A stretch of DNA of 64,000 nt from Hymenopellis radicata (GCA_015501595.1 JADNRX010000109.1:1-64000); one strand, 5' to 3'; positions 9,813 through 21,773 are shown, counted from the stretch's first letter. Numbers and translations are program-made. Notes: generated from the sequence alone by a model not told the origin.

Positions 9813-12800
9813 CTAGACCTCTTCCAAGTACACGAGCCTATCGCCAGCCTGTACCTCCTGGCCCACACTTACATTGTGTCCGAACCCGGAAACTCTTCTG
9901 CCAACATTCGATTCGCGAGCGGCAATAGCAATCTCGGTCTTCATAGCCTCCAACACCACTATAGGTTGGTCTGAGTGTTCGATGATGTCCCCAATAGCTA
10001 CATTGAGCTTCGACACGGAGCCTGCTAGTATCGCGGATACTGAATACGAAGTCTCCCGGGACTCTGAAAGACGAGGTCATGGAATGAATGAGCTGAACGA
10101 ATGATTCTCACCTTGTGCCGAGTCCTTGGAGCTGGTTTTCGTATTCGCCAGAGCTTGAGTAGTTCAGCTTCTCTTCACGATCATCAATTTACGACAGAAG
10201 ACAAGCAAGACTAGTAGTCACCTTGCTTCCTCTCTGATGACGGCGGCCTTCTGCCGTGTCTTGAATCCAGAGACGTCCTTCTCCACACTAGAGATGAAGT
10301 CGAGGTAATGCTTCATGGAGAAGACAGTTGGTTCGATCTAAACAGCTCCGTTTAATATGACAAAGTTGTAGGGTGAATGTGACTACCTTGAATTCATAGC
10401 GCCCGCTGTCGAAGGCTTGTTCGAGCTATCAAAGATGAGTAAATGTCTCTGCCAAGGAACAAGACTCCGGATCTACCTACCTCTTCATATCGAGTTTCTG
10501 ATATAGGTTCAAAGACGACCTAGTACTTTCGATCAGGATATAAGGAACTCTCGAATGCCGAGGCATACTTGATCAAAAGCTTCCAACAGCCATGGCTTAT
10601 GAGCATCGAAATCAGGACCTTTTCCCCACGCATCCCATGTAGGCAGCGTTCGACCAAATAGTTGATATCCGCCGGGGGATTCGACAGGATAGATTGCTGC
10701 CACCAATCCTGCAATGCCGACGGCACCCTAGAAGGTATTTTGTCAGCTGCAGTCATTGACGACTCAGTCAACTAACACGCGGAGTATACGTCCTGGAAGG
10801 ATTCATCTTCTGTGCCACCAACCGGGCTCGGGATCTATCTATGTCGATGTGAGAAGAGCCTGAAATACGAAGCTGAGAAAAAAGACGAACAGGAATGAGG
10901 AATGGACACGCTAGGTAGAACCCAACGCCCAAGACCAGCTAGTACACTTTCGTTCAATAACACGATTCAAAACCAGGCGGTCTGACGGGCTTACCCAAGG
11001 GGAAGACACAAGGAGCTTCAGCGTCTCCTCCGAGCCGCCTTCAATGCCATTATTCGCTGCCAGATAGTCGACATTACTAGGCAAATACGCGGCTTCCGAG
11101 CGCGCAGATTGCATGTAACGTCGAAGTGTCTCCTTCGTCCATCTATCATCCAAGACGATGGGAAACATGATCTTACGTCCACGGAACTCTATGTCTTCTA
11201 GCTTGTCAGGCAAAGATCTCTCGGCTTGCAGAAGTGCCGATAAAACGTCTGCCTGTGAGACTTGTGTATTGTCAAAATGGATCTGCAACAAAATGCATTT
11301 GAATGTGTGACTGATACTCGATGTACTCCTCACCATCGTTGATCGTATACAAGGCGCGATCTCTTTGATACCACGGATAGCCTGGCTTCGAAGCCCCGCC
11401 TCTAAAGCATGTATTCTAGCGCGTATAGTCAGATCTAGCGTCATATCTCCGTATTCAACAAGAATCGCTGAATCACCAGCCTAGAGAAAGCGGTTAAAAA
11501 GCTTGAACAAGGAAGCTCGTAACCCTACCTGGCGAAAAACTACTCTCGGTTTGTGCGCTGTAGGAGCTGAGACATGTAGTTTTGGATCAAGCCGTGCCGT
11601 CATCTCGGGGAAGACGACACGCGGGTCAAAGAATCTCGGTGTCGCGCCAGATACCAGGCTTTCCACGGCATCGAGCCAGCGTTCATAGTGATATCGCAGA
11701 CTCATCGCATGCTGATAGGTAATGCGGTGCATCTCTACGGTGTTCCCGGGTCGTAGTTGACCAAACTTCCACCTATTATCCAACACTAGTCAGGAGACTG
11801 TTTTGTTAATGGTTCGGCAAACAAGGCGCACTGGTCTGAGCTCGCCACGGTAGAAATACAGAGATATCCGCCCATACTCGGGCCTTCCACTGTCAGGATG
11901 ACCGGAGTATCGCCATTGAGATTGACACATCCTCTTGCATACCCATTGTCCAAAATGTTGGAGGGATGAGATCCTCCCTCGCCTCCGCTTTGGCGCGCCC
12001 ACTGCAACACACCGCCACTAGAATCTGAGCGATCGACCTCCAAACGAATACCCATCCTGTTGCTTGCCGAGCTAACTTTCCAATGATCGGCATAAAAGTT
12101 TCGAGCCCTTGCTCAGTAACAAACTCTGCGTCATCGTGAGGTCCCGCAACGCGTATAGCGTCCAATGCGTAGGATATTTCGGTACCAATGACGCTGGCAA
12201 AGACAACTCCTCAGTTGCCACAGATGGGCATATAGCCAACACGTCGCCAGCGCGAAGCGGTCTTCCCTAATCAACAGTTAGTAGTAGTAGAATAAAGCTT
12301 TGAGTGTGAGGGCTCAGCCTACCTGATACCTCCCATGCCCATGGACGTGGATTTAGAACCAAGATACTTAGGTATATCAGGGAAACCCCCGTAAACGGCA
12401 AGGTAACACCTCAAACCGCCCGATGTGTGACTTATTATGCGTAGTTTAGCACCCGCGCGAACAGAAAGACGACTCCACATTAATTTCTCCTCCTCATCGA
12501 CAAACACACGTCCAGAACCCGTAACAGCCACCGTTGATTGCACATGAAATTGCGCCACAAATGCAAGAGGACTGGACAGTTCGACACCGGGAGGCATAAC
12601 AAGCTCAATCCTTCACACGTTCGAGTACTTCCAACTAGGAGGTTGCCGATTTGGAATGCAGAGGTGTCCATGGGACCGCTCGGAGGAATACCAAGACCTG
12701 TGTCTCGGACGGGGAGCGCTTGAACTGTCGTCTCAATACCGGGCGATATAACAGTTAGTGAGCTAGGAGAATATCGTGAATAAGACTCCTACGAAAGGAT

Positions 12801-14495
12801 GAAATATTTACCTTGGAATGTATTGTACATTACCGCGGTCAATCCAATCAGATGTTACTCGTCCTTCTTGAAACGACTTGTCATTCAAAATCTGGTTCAG
12901 GAAAGGGATGTTGTTTGGGGGCCCCTGGATGACAACGTCGTTCCGAATGCAATCAACCAAGCCTCGAATAACACCAGCTCTCGACGTGTCCTTGTAAACG
13001 AGTTTCGCCAACAGTGGGTCGTATGAGGAAGTGATGGTAGTACCCGTCGAGACCTGAATGCTACATCAGCACGATATGAAATGCTAGAAATCAACATACC
13101 CAGGTGTCTATCCTGAGAGTGTCATCTGCCTCGGGAAAGCTAACGCGTTGAAGAATGCCAGGGCATGGCATGAAATCCTGAGAAGGACTTTCCGCGTAGA
13201 CGCGAAGCTCCATAACATGATGGCCGGGGAGTCTTTCGAAGAGATGCTGATCAAGGAGCTCCGCTGATACTCCCGTCTGACCGCCCGAAAAGCGCTCATG
13301 CAGTCCTTGCAGGAGCATCAAAGAGACGAGGTCAACCGAATAGAGCATCTCTGTCACCCCATGCTCAACCTGAAGGCGTGTGTTCATCTCCAGGAAGTAA
13401 TAGGCTCCTGTATCATCATCGACTAGAAACTCAACGGTGCCTATAGCAGTTCAAGAAATGCCAGACGTCGGTTAATCCTCAAGAACTCACCTGCAGATTT
13501 GTACTTGATAGCCCGACCAAGATTGACCGCAGATGCGCACATCCTGGATCGAAGGTCTTCGCAGGATGAGCTTGTGTTGATGTATACAAAAAACAACGCA
13601 CCCGGACGACTTACAAGATATGGACTGGGAGCCTCTTCAATAAGCTTCTGATGCCGGCGTTGAACACTACACTCGCGTTCTCCCATATGGATGACATGGC
13701 CAGATCCGTCTCCAAATATCTGATTTTTGTTAGTACAAAGTCCGGAACAGCAGGGGGCGAATCCGTACCTGTACTTCAATGTGGCGCGAAGCATGGATGT
13801 ATTTCTCCAGGAAAACACCACCGTCTTGAAACAGTGTCTGATAATATCAATAAACCATTATGAACACACCAGGAAGTAAAGTGATATGGTACCTTGGCGC
13901 GTTGTTGCGTCGTTTCCATATTCTTTCGCAGATCATCAACATCACGGCAGATGGAAAGACCAACACCCCCGCCACCTGCCGTAGCCTTCAACATAACCGG
14001 GTATTCGAGCGACTCCGCTATCTGTTCTGCATCTTCCACACTCGTGAGCAGCCCGTCTGAGCCAGGGACCACAGGAACACCGGCCTCCACAGCACACATT
14101 CGCGCTCTGTGTTTCAACCCCATATCCTCGATCGTCTGGGCACCCGGCCCAATGAGTGTGATGTTCTTCTCTGCCAAACGCCTCACAAACGCCGCGTTCT
14201 CTGAGAGAAACCCATATCCTGGATGTACGAGCGTCACTCCATGTTCTTGACAGATGGTGACAATAGCTTCGATGTTAAGATACGCGTTTGCATCGTTGGA
14301 CCCGGTCCCGTTGATATAAGGCAAGAGTGCTACAGCCTCGTCTGCAAGTATGACGTGCGGGGCAGTCGCGTCTGCCTGCGTGTATATCGCTACCGAGCGA
14401 AGGCCGAGCTTCTTCGTGCTCTTGAAAATCCGAACAGCAATCTCGCCCCGGTTGGCGACAAGGACCTTCTGCGTGCCCTTGAACTCTGCGTCCAT
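9813..14495 (-). CDS. lamA: LamA-like biotin-dependent enzyme (BC-AHS2-AHS1-BCCP)
   Basis: Large fused enzyme related to urea carboxylase and to fungal LamA of lactam (2-pyrrolidinone) utilisation. From the start [20 protein letters not shown] it has a biotin carboxylase domain (glycine-rich loop [33 protein letters not shown]). An AHS2/KipA part follows ([48 protein letters not shown]), then an AHS1/KipI part ([24 protein letters not shown]), and a C-terminal biotin carrier domain with EAMKTE (lysine codon 9939-9941). There is no N-terminal amidase, so it is not a DUR1,2 urea amidolyase. Many ~50-bp introns fit. Two one-base frame slips occur inside AHS2: A-run 12095-12098 and 12605-12606. 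lamB lies 230 bp upstream on the same strand, pointing to lactam/5-oxoproline metabolism. The exact substrate is inferred. Confidence 0.88.
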
Positions 14496-14724
14496 ACTTA
14501 GTAGAAGGAGAGACGATGGAATGGAGGAAACCTGGAGCGAGAAACAATCAGTCAGTTGACCCCGTGGGGATGCAATTTCAACAAGAGATAAGGCTTTAGG
14601 TCTCACAGCGGATATGCCTCAAAGCGTCTTCGTCCTTTGGTAACGGGACATTCTTAGCCCTCTCGGCTACACAGATAAGAGTACAACAAAGGTCAGATGC
14701 CGCCACATCAATTCACACCGCGCG

Positions 14725-15910
14725 TCACGCGTTATTCTGGTCAACCAGGTGCTTCACGGCTTCCGCGATATCGACTGCACCCTAGTAATGAAATGGAGGT
14801 CTTGGGTACATGGTCTACTCAGAGCACGCGCCACTTACCGGAGTATCGGAATGGACACAGATGGACACTTCCTTGACGTTCCCAATTGGGAGGTACGTTC
14901 CTCCTTCGGTGGTAACAAGTCCGTCTTGGAGCATCCTGGTGACCTGATTGCAGATTTAAACGACATATGCCGCGAAACTGCAAACATACCCGAGCTTTCA
15001 CTTCCTCTAAAGCGATGGGAGTGTGTTTCCTGTAACCTCTCAGTCTCTCGCTTGTCGCATAGAAGACAACGCGTACTTGGTGATAATGAGTTTCCCTTCC
15101 GCGGTGTAGTCCAAGTCGGCGAACCATTCTAAAGACACTGCGATGAATTGTAAGCATCTAAATGGCATGGAGGACCCACCTGCTATGAACGGAACTTGGA
15201 GCTCGTTGGCAGCGATTTGATGACAGGTGTTTGCAAGCCCCATGAAAGAAACATTGAATGCCTTTGCTACACCTACGGCGGCTCTAGCCAGTTCGAGCGA
15301 CCTGGCCGTCTGTCCATAGACTGCGCCGTGGGGTTTCAACTTGGTTTACCGTGAGCGCAATCCGCGAAGGCAATGGCCATGTCATACATGATTGAGTTCA
15401 AGCCCGTGAAGACGAGTGAATCCCGAGAGGGCTCCGACCTGATAGACGAAGCAAGACGCCAATTCATCCTGGGAAATGTCAAGGAAAGATTGTGACACTT
15501 GCGTCGAGCTTACCGGTTCCATAGCCATCTCCCTCCTCCCAAATCCTTGCCTGTCAGGAAGAGACGGGTGCGCACCGATAAGGACTCCGTTTTCTTTAGC
15601 AAGTTTGACCGTCTTGTCCATTATGGCGAAGTCTCTGCGTAGAACCGCATGAGTAAGAGAACTTGGAGAAGAAATCGTTGTACAGACGATGCATGAAATC
15701 CGCAGGCGATATTCGCGAGGTGAATGGTCTTCATGAGTGCTTCGTCGTCGCCCTGTGTGGGTGTCAAGAGACTGGGCTCGCATGCCAATATCGAGAGTTT
15801 TACCATCGCATATAAACTGTATCCCTGGTGATAGGAGGTCAATTAGGTACAGCTACGCGTTCACAACCAACCTCTCCCATATCGCAGTTCACTGTCGCGT
15901 GGATAACCAT
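14725..15910 (-). CDS. lamB: LamB/YcsF family protein (PxpA-like 5-oxoprolinase/lactam component)
   Basis: Member of the LamB/YcsF family, whose bacterial version (PxpA) is a subunit of ATP-dependent 5-oxoprolinase together with AHS1/AHS2 proteins; the fungal version is needed for lactam use. The start MVIHATVNCDMGE gives the family's N-terminal signature once introns are removed, joining to GYSLYAM and then GDDEALMKTIHLANIACGFHA. It continues with KENGVLIGAHPSLPDRQGFG, KPHGAVYGQ, VPFIAEWFADLDY, DGLVTTEGG and SICVHSDTPGAV, ending in DQNNA. Introns of about 45-60 bp separate each block with normal GT-AG ends, and no frame slip was needed. Length fits the family (about 250-260 aa). It lies in tandem just upstream of lamA, which carries the AHS partners, so the two probably act in one pathway in the cytosol. 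Confidence 0.92.
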
Positions 15911-15989
15911 TTTCAGCAATTGAGGTGGTTGTGGTCAAGGTGCAAGGACGATCGGCACGTGCATCGAGCTGTTTACACGACAAAATCGC

Positions 15990-16028
15990 CATATCTCGTT
16001 TAGGCAGACTCTGTTCACTCCTCACGCC
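15990..16028 (-). repeat. About 40-bp copy of the NOP12-like 3' end
   Basis: The minus strand here reads VRSEQSLPKRDM, nearly the same as the C-terminus of the NOP12-like gene (VRSEQSLSKRNMKK, at 18558-18610), with matching nucleotides over tcgtttag.cagactctgt and ttcactcctcacg. No other part of that gene is present, so this is a tiny terminal duplication lying between lamB and the NTPase gene. Confidence 0.7.
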
Positions 16029-16241
16029 GCTGATAGTAAGTCTGCGGGTCACCGAATCTGGGCTAATTCAACTTGTAGTGCTTTTTCGCCTTGGTTTACA
16101 ACTTATCGTGGCTAATCCTCTCGTATTCAGGCATATCTCTTCCAGGACAGAATACAAACCCTAGTTACCTTTCCCTCGATCTTCCTGCAGCGGCAGGATG
16201 AGACACTTTCAAAACATCTAGAACTGCTGCCACCTCCTCCA

Positions 16242-18217
16242 ATGCATATATGTAACATGCCACCAGTGTACATTTGGGACAATCCAGACTATGACGAGCC
16301 CGTAGAACCGCAACAGGCTCTTGTCGAGCGCGGCGAGCCTCGCGCAGACGTCGACGTACCCTCCAGGATCTGGTTTCTACCTGACGTTGGGCCTGCCTCG
16401 ACAACAATTATGATCAGGCAGGAATATCATGAAATTCTGCTCGGACTTCTGCAGTGGATGGAACACCAAATGGCGCTCACAGGCTTGGGGAAGTGAGTCC
16501 TTTTCCTCTTCCAGTTTCGTAATCATCGTTCAAGAATCAACGGTCCCATATCAGAACAAGAAAGCAAGAAGAGTCGGACGTCGATCTCTCTACATCTCCC
16601 TCTTGGCTGGAGCAGACGCCTGCACCCGGCGACCTCGGTGTGGTCCATGCATCGCCTTTGTCCGACACCACAGTATATCCGAATCCCTTCGCTGGGAAAA
16701 CGGGCGTCACATGCGAGGGCGGACTGGTGCTTACAGGTCTTCCCGGAATAGGCGAGTCGGTCCTCATCACTTTCATGAATCTTGGGCTGAGCGCTCTGAA
16801 ACAGGCAAATCTTGCTTTTTATGGGCAGTTTTCAACCTCAGGGCTATGGCAGGTCTGCCTACGCTATATGTCGCGGGGTCGCCCTCGTCCTCGATATTGT
16901 GGAAGGCCAGCAAAGCCTATCGCGTAGACTTGAACAACATCGACAATCTTGAATTGCAGCAATTGCTCCCCATCGATACATGGTGCCTCGTTGATTCCCA
17001 CGCAGGACTCGTAACGGTTCCGCAATCCTTGGTGAGTGGGGATCGTTTCATCATTCAGGCCGCATCCCCCAGAATGGGGAGGATGCAATGGAAGAAGAAA
17101 GTTGTGCGGACTTACTACTTCATCATGAAGCCCTGGGATATTGGGGAGCTCATTGCTGGGTTCGTTCCATTGGACTACTGCTAGGCATTGTTGTTGATGG
17201 ATCTTACAGACGTCAATGCCAGCGAGGACGCGCCCGTACTTGCCACGAAACCCAATTGGTTCAGTTCTATAACCTGTATGGGGGCTCCGCCCGAGACGCC
17301 TACTTCTATGCGCCGCGTATGGAGGAGTTCGAGGAATCTCTTTCGGCCGCATTCGACCGTCTGGAAACCGATTCCATACGGCATTCTTTCCGCCGTGACC
17401 CATCTTTGTTTGTCCCGGAGTCGACAAGTCATCTCCTCCTGTCCTACTTCCCTGTCGACGATCGAAAGCGAACAGTTTGGACCCTGGATTCACCCAGCCC
17501 ACCACTTCTGAAGAGACTTTTGAGTCGAATCAATAGCAACTACAAAGAAGCCCAGAAAGCATGGTTTCTGTTTAATCTGGGTTCCTCGAGTCCTGGTTGC
17601 AGGGCTGTGGCGGCTCATATGTTTGACGGGTTTTATCACCAGCATCTCACCAGTGGTGGGTCCTGGGCTCTACGACGGATGGTTGCGGATGAGGATAGAA
17701 TCCCAAGGCCAAATCAGGCTAATCGAGGTTGGAAGACTGTGGAAGAAACTGAAAAAATTCTTGTTGCCAATAAGGTGATCAGCATCGAGGATCATCACTT
17801 GGCGAGCAGTCCAGTGACGGTACCGGAGTTCAGCTTTGATGAGTGGTCCGTTCATGTCCCCCTCCTCTTGGGAGTATACCATCACCCTACCCAGCGAACC
17901 TTTTCCACTTTTGATTCCTTCTATGTTGACAAAATTGGTCATGCTGTTACTTTTCAAGCAAGTATTTCCAAGGGACATGGTGCATCGCCCTCTGGAAAGG
18001 CTTGGCTCGAGGCGCGCGGAATCAGCAGAGTGACATATGTTTATGTCACACCGCGCTCAGGACAGGACTCAGTGTCGTTGCCGCTGGAAGTCGACTCCAA
18101 CGTTACCGGCTTTTATGACTCTATATATCATATGCACTTGGACTATGGTAAGTGTTTCCTGATGGTGGTTTATGGCATTTTCTGATCCCACTGGGTTGTG
18201 CAGAGGCGAAGTCATAG
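16242..18217 (+). CDS. P-loop NTPase of the expanded basidiomycete type (RHS/Crinkler-like)
   Basis: The order of conserved blocks matches a family of large Agaricomycete proteins with a P-loop NTPase core: RIWFLPDVGPAST near the N-terminus, LTGLPGIGKS (Walker A), MAGLPTLYVAG, TWCLVDSHAG, FIIQAASPR and YYFIMKPWDIGEL, then LYGGSARDAYFYAP and a long C-terminal domain. Walker A is only intact if intron 16752-16804 is removed, and that intron has a GC donor (GCGAGT) and CAG acceptor. A GT-AG intron at 17160-17209 joins the NTPase to the C-terminal part. The last intron is 18148-18203, with a stop at 18215-18217. The biological role is not established. Similar proteins have been compared with retrotransposon-hot-spot/Crinkler proteins, and that link is my inference from memory. 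The first exon may start further upstream. Confidence 0.7.
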
Positions 18218-18557
18218 AATTATTTTTCCTCATCGTGTTTCTGTTTCCTCAGTACAACCTGCAAGTTATCCTTCATGTATTCTTTTGCCAAGTTCCGTCT
18301 GTATCATGCCGAATTCTACACCATTGGTCAGACCTACTGTGAGTTTTGTCTCGCGACTTTCAAATGTAACGGACGCGCCGTAATGCAAACACTGTATTTT
18401 CGGACATGGCAACACGATCGAGGACGATGGATGCCCTCTGAGGCCTGAGGACGTTTCGCGCACTTTGGCGTCACACCACCCCCTCGCTATCGTGCTTACA
18501 TTTCAAACATCATCGACTACATCTCTAAACATTCCCCATATCAAAACAATACAGTAT

Positions 18558-20263
18558 CTACTTCTTCATATTTCGTTTAGACAGACTCTGTTCACTCCTC
18601 ACGCGTTTCACAGGCTTCGAAGCAGCCGGCTTTGCCTTGGAAAAACCGGTCGTCTTCTTGCGCACCCTGTCGCGCATCTTCACTCCATCCTTCGCTAATG
18701 CATTCCGCGCCTTTTTCTTCTCCAGCCGCCGCGCCACCCTGTCCGCATCTGTCGACTTGACTTTCTTCCGCGCATCCTTGTCGAGGTGTGCTAAGCGGTC
18801 GCCGAGAGTAGGATCACCGGCGCGTACAGTGACCGGGGCTTTCGCTGTAGGTGCCGGGGCCGTAGTAGCAGTGGTGGAAGCCGTAGCCTTCCCGGTCAAA
18901 TTCTTGCAACGCTGCACTCTGAGTTTTCGTTTCGCAAACCTGACTTTGCCCTCTTCAAGCGCTATGAGCTCGTCCACACATTGTTTGTCCTAAAACCGCA
19001 CAGTTCAATAGAGTGTCGAGTAGCGAAAAAAGCAAAAACTTACCGAAAACTGCACATACGCAAAGCCCTTACCCAGCTGCGTCTCCCGGTCACGCACAAT
19101 GCGCACCCTCGTCACCCATGTACTGCCTTCCGGGGGCGGCCCTCGTTCAGCACTCATCACTCCCTCGAAAAAGACCCTCAAATCCTCCTCTTTGCTCGCA
19201 AAGTCCAAATTACCGACAAACACCGACAGCTTCGGATCTCCGACCGCGTCAGGCTTTCCGACAACATCGACTCTAATGAAGCGCTCCATAAACGTTGTGC
19301 CGTTGCACTTTTCTGCCGCAAGTTGGGCGGCCTCGTATGGACTCGCGTCTGGAGCGTCTGCGAGATGGGCAAAGACGACATACGCGTTGACGCTGGACGC
19401 GGACGAGTGAAAATCGTGATTGATAAACGCGATGCGCTTCTTCTGGCCTGGAGTGAGAAATTTTTTCTCATCGCCCTTGTCTCCCTCGTCGTCCTTCCAT
19501 GCAGACGTGCGTTCACGGTCATGAGCGCGTATCTTTTCCTTGGCCTTCTTCTTGTCGGGCTTCGACTTGACCTTTTCATCGTCTTCATCGGGGAGCTTGG
19601 ATGTGGGAGTCTGGAATGCAATGGAACGGAATCGGACAGACTCGATAGTCGCGTCCGGAACAAAGGAGAGGATGTGTCGTTTGAGTTGTTTCAATCCAGC
19701 CTTGTATTTTCTTAGAATCAAAATAACAAGCAATATTGAAGACACACCTTCTTTTCAGCGACCTCTATCGGAAGATTGCCCACAAAGATCGTCCTCTGGT
19801 TCCTTTGCTCTGAAGTCTCGTCTGGAGGCACAAACTTGCCTTTCTTTTTCTTGTCGCTTGGAGATTTCCCGGTAGATTCGTGAACCAGCGTCGACGGGTC
19901 GCCGTCTGAATCGTTTTCTTCCTCTTGACTAACAGGCTTCACTTTGGCGTGTTCGTATGCTTCCTCTGGGCCATCTGACTCTTCGTCCGAAACATCCTTG
20001 TGCTTGGCCACCTTTTTCTGCTTTTCCACTTTCTCCTTCTTGGCCTCGCCCTTTATCTTTTTCTTTTTCTCTGGCCAAAGTTCTACCGCTTCGTTTTTCC
20101 GCTTCTTCTGTGTCATCGTGGACGGTCCTGCAACTGGAGGAGCCTAGACGCGATTATAAGCACTATCGAACGGGAACATAGCAGAACTAACATTGGAAAA
20201 GAGCGCATCGAGTTCAGCATCCTTCTTGGACGCAGACGCAAGCAGCAAAGAGCTCAACGACAT
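18558..20263 (-). CDS. NOP12: Nop12-like nucleolar RNA-binding protein (two RRMs)
   Basis: Nop12/RBM34-type protein expected in the nucleolus, where it helps pre-rRNA (25S) maturation. The start is MSLSSLLLASASKKDAELD in a short first exon, followed by lysine-rich nuclear-localisation-like stretches and acidic runs. RRM1 begins at RTIFVGNLPIEV and RRM2 at LSVFVGNLDFASKEEDLR, with the RNP1-like GKGFAYVQF. A basic tail ends RSEQSLSKRNMKK. Introns lie near 20142-20189, 19701-19747 and 18990-19045, all GT-AG. The reading frame is clean throughout. Nearby genes are unrelated. A 40-bp copy of its last codons occurs at 15990-16028. Confidence 0.85.
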
Positions 20264-21122
20264 GTCGACTCGATGGAGAGAAGCAAAAAGAAATCAAAGC
20301 CGAAAAAGGAAAGATGCCCCTATGTTTGCCCGCCTTCGCGTTCATGTCCAGTTCCCCCAGGTTCCCCGCTCTGGGCTCAAGAACAGAAAAAGACTAGCGG
20401 AAACTATTCTTGCGCTGTGCTTTCATTTTCCCTGTCTTGGTAGTAGTACGCGCTTTTCCCCAGTCCCAGGGCAAATGGTAAAGAACTTAGTTTGACTAGG
20501 CAAATCTGGAGACGCTGTAACTTGACATGTCCAATAAGACGAGCCTCGCGCGCGCACCACAGATCTCTCACCGTGTTAGTTGCCAATCAAACTATCACTA
20601 GTCTACAAGCGGCATTGTGTTCCATTCGAAGCTGACTTGCGTCCACTAGGCGGAGAAATCTTAGTGGCTCATACTGTCTGTCAGTTCTTTGGAACAAAAT
20701 AGATCCCCCTTTCCCATCGTAGGTCAAATCCGCCGCTTCAATTTGTAACCATCTCAATACGAAGGTCACCAGTATGATGCCATTAGTACGTGTATATGTC
20801 GTCCTTCTCCGCCGACGGGCCATCGATGTTGGCCTAGGTCGTTGGTGGCGCACTCAGGCTTTTTCTGTCACGGAGGAATATGAGTTTGACTGACGCTTCA
20901 ACAGATTTTACCGTGTCGCGTGTTTACGCATTGCTAAACCACGTTCGAGCTTTTGAAGGTGCCGTGCTATAAAGGAAAGTGTATACAGTCGGGTATCGGG
21001 GTATCTGATGGGTAATTAAGGGTACACTGTGGAGTACTTACTGTTATGTAACACAGCGCAAGGAACATGCATAATACAGTAGCGAGAGCGTGATAAGGAA
21101 GAAGCGTAACAAACATGTCGAG
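20264..21122. other. No recognisable gene
   Basis: This is the 5' flank of the NOP12-like gene and the 3' flank of the DUF7770 gene. A minus-strand frame at 20587-20853 is open but has no recognisable content. I see no repeat or RNA gene. Confidence 0.4.
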
Positions 21123-21773
21123 TCTGTCATCATGCATTAGTTTGCAAATCGGTCTCGACGCGACGAGGAACATACCAGAAAAACGTGGCCGCCACAATCG
21201 GGGAATGCACTCTGAAGTTATCCCTGGTATTCTTGATGTCCGGGTAGTACCACGACGCCTCCTGATACACCCTCTCCGCAAGCCCCCTACTAACCCACCC
21301 TTGGCGCTCAAAGTCGGCTGCCACACAATAACACCAATACCTGCACCCAACATGCTGATCGGTGAACTTGTAGCGATCGCGCCCATTCTCGATCAACATC
21401 CGAAAGACCCGCTCGACAGTGATCCCGGCACGATGATGTTCGACGACACGACACGCGGGGAGTAGTGTGAGACGATGTACGTCCTGGACGCGAGCCCGAT
21501 GAGCCCAGGATTGGCGGACGCCGGCCTCTCCCCAGAGCTGATGCTCACTCGCACAGAAGTCTTGGCTCCCGTCTGGAGAAAGATCATCCAGTGGTTCACC
21601 GGCTCCGCCCCCTTCACCATCACCTCGTTCTGTTCGTTGTTCGCGGCACAGAAATGTACCCTCTCGACAATGGCAGGAAGCGTTTTGAACGAGAAATGTT
21701 CGGCCTCCCAATGACAATCTTCGTCGCACGGGTATCTGTCGATGTACTCCGCAACATCAAGTGGAGCCGCCAT
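21123..21773 (-). CDS. DUF7770-type fungal protein of unknown function
   Basis: Small single-domain protein (about 200 aa) of a family widespread in fungi with no known activity. It starts MAAPLDVAEYIDRYP. It contains NHWMIFLQTGAKTSVRVS, TYIVSHYSPR, the signature TVERVFRMLIENGRDRYKFT, and CRYWCYCVAADFERQGWV, ending near AATFF. The frame slips by one base at the C-run 21424-21426; an extra base would read IIVPGITVERVF. After TTC-TG, an intron of 52 bp (21124-21175, donor GTATGT, acceptor GACAG) would complete the stop codon TGA. Without splicing, the frame runs 14 codons further. Identification rests on remembered family patterns. Confidence 0.65.

Noticed and set aside
12319..12671. Reading lamA as a urea amidolyase (DUR1,2)
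   Set aside because: There is no amidase domain upstream of the biotin carboxylase, the start codon directly precedes the carboxylase N-terminus, and the neighbour is lamB.
17033..17059. 27-bp GT...AG interval in the NTPase gene
   Set aside because: In frame and far too short for an intron. The retained residues (SGDRFIIQAASPR context) match the family.
18981..19715. 244-codon plus-strand frame opposite the NOP12-like gene
   Set aside because: It is the antisense shadow of a clear two-RRM protein on the minus strand.
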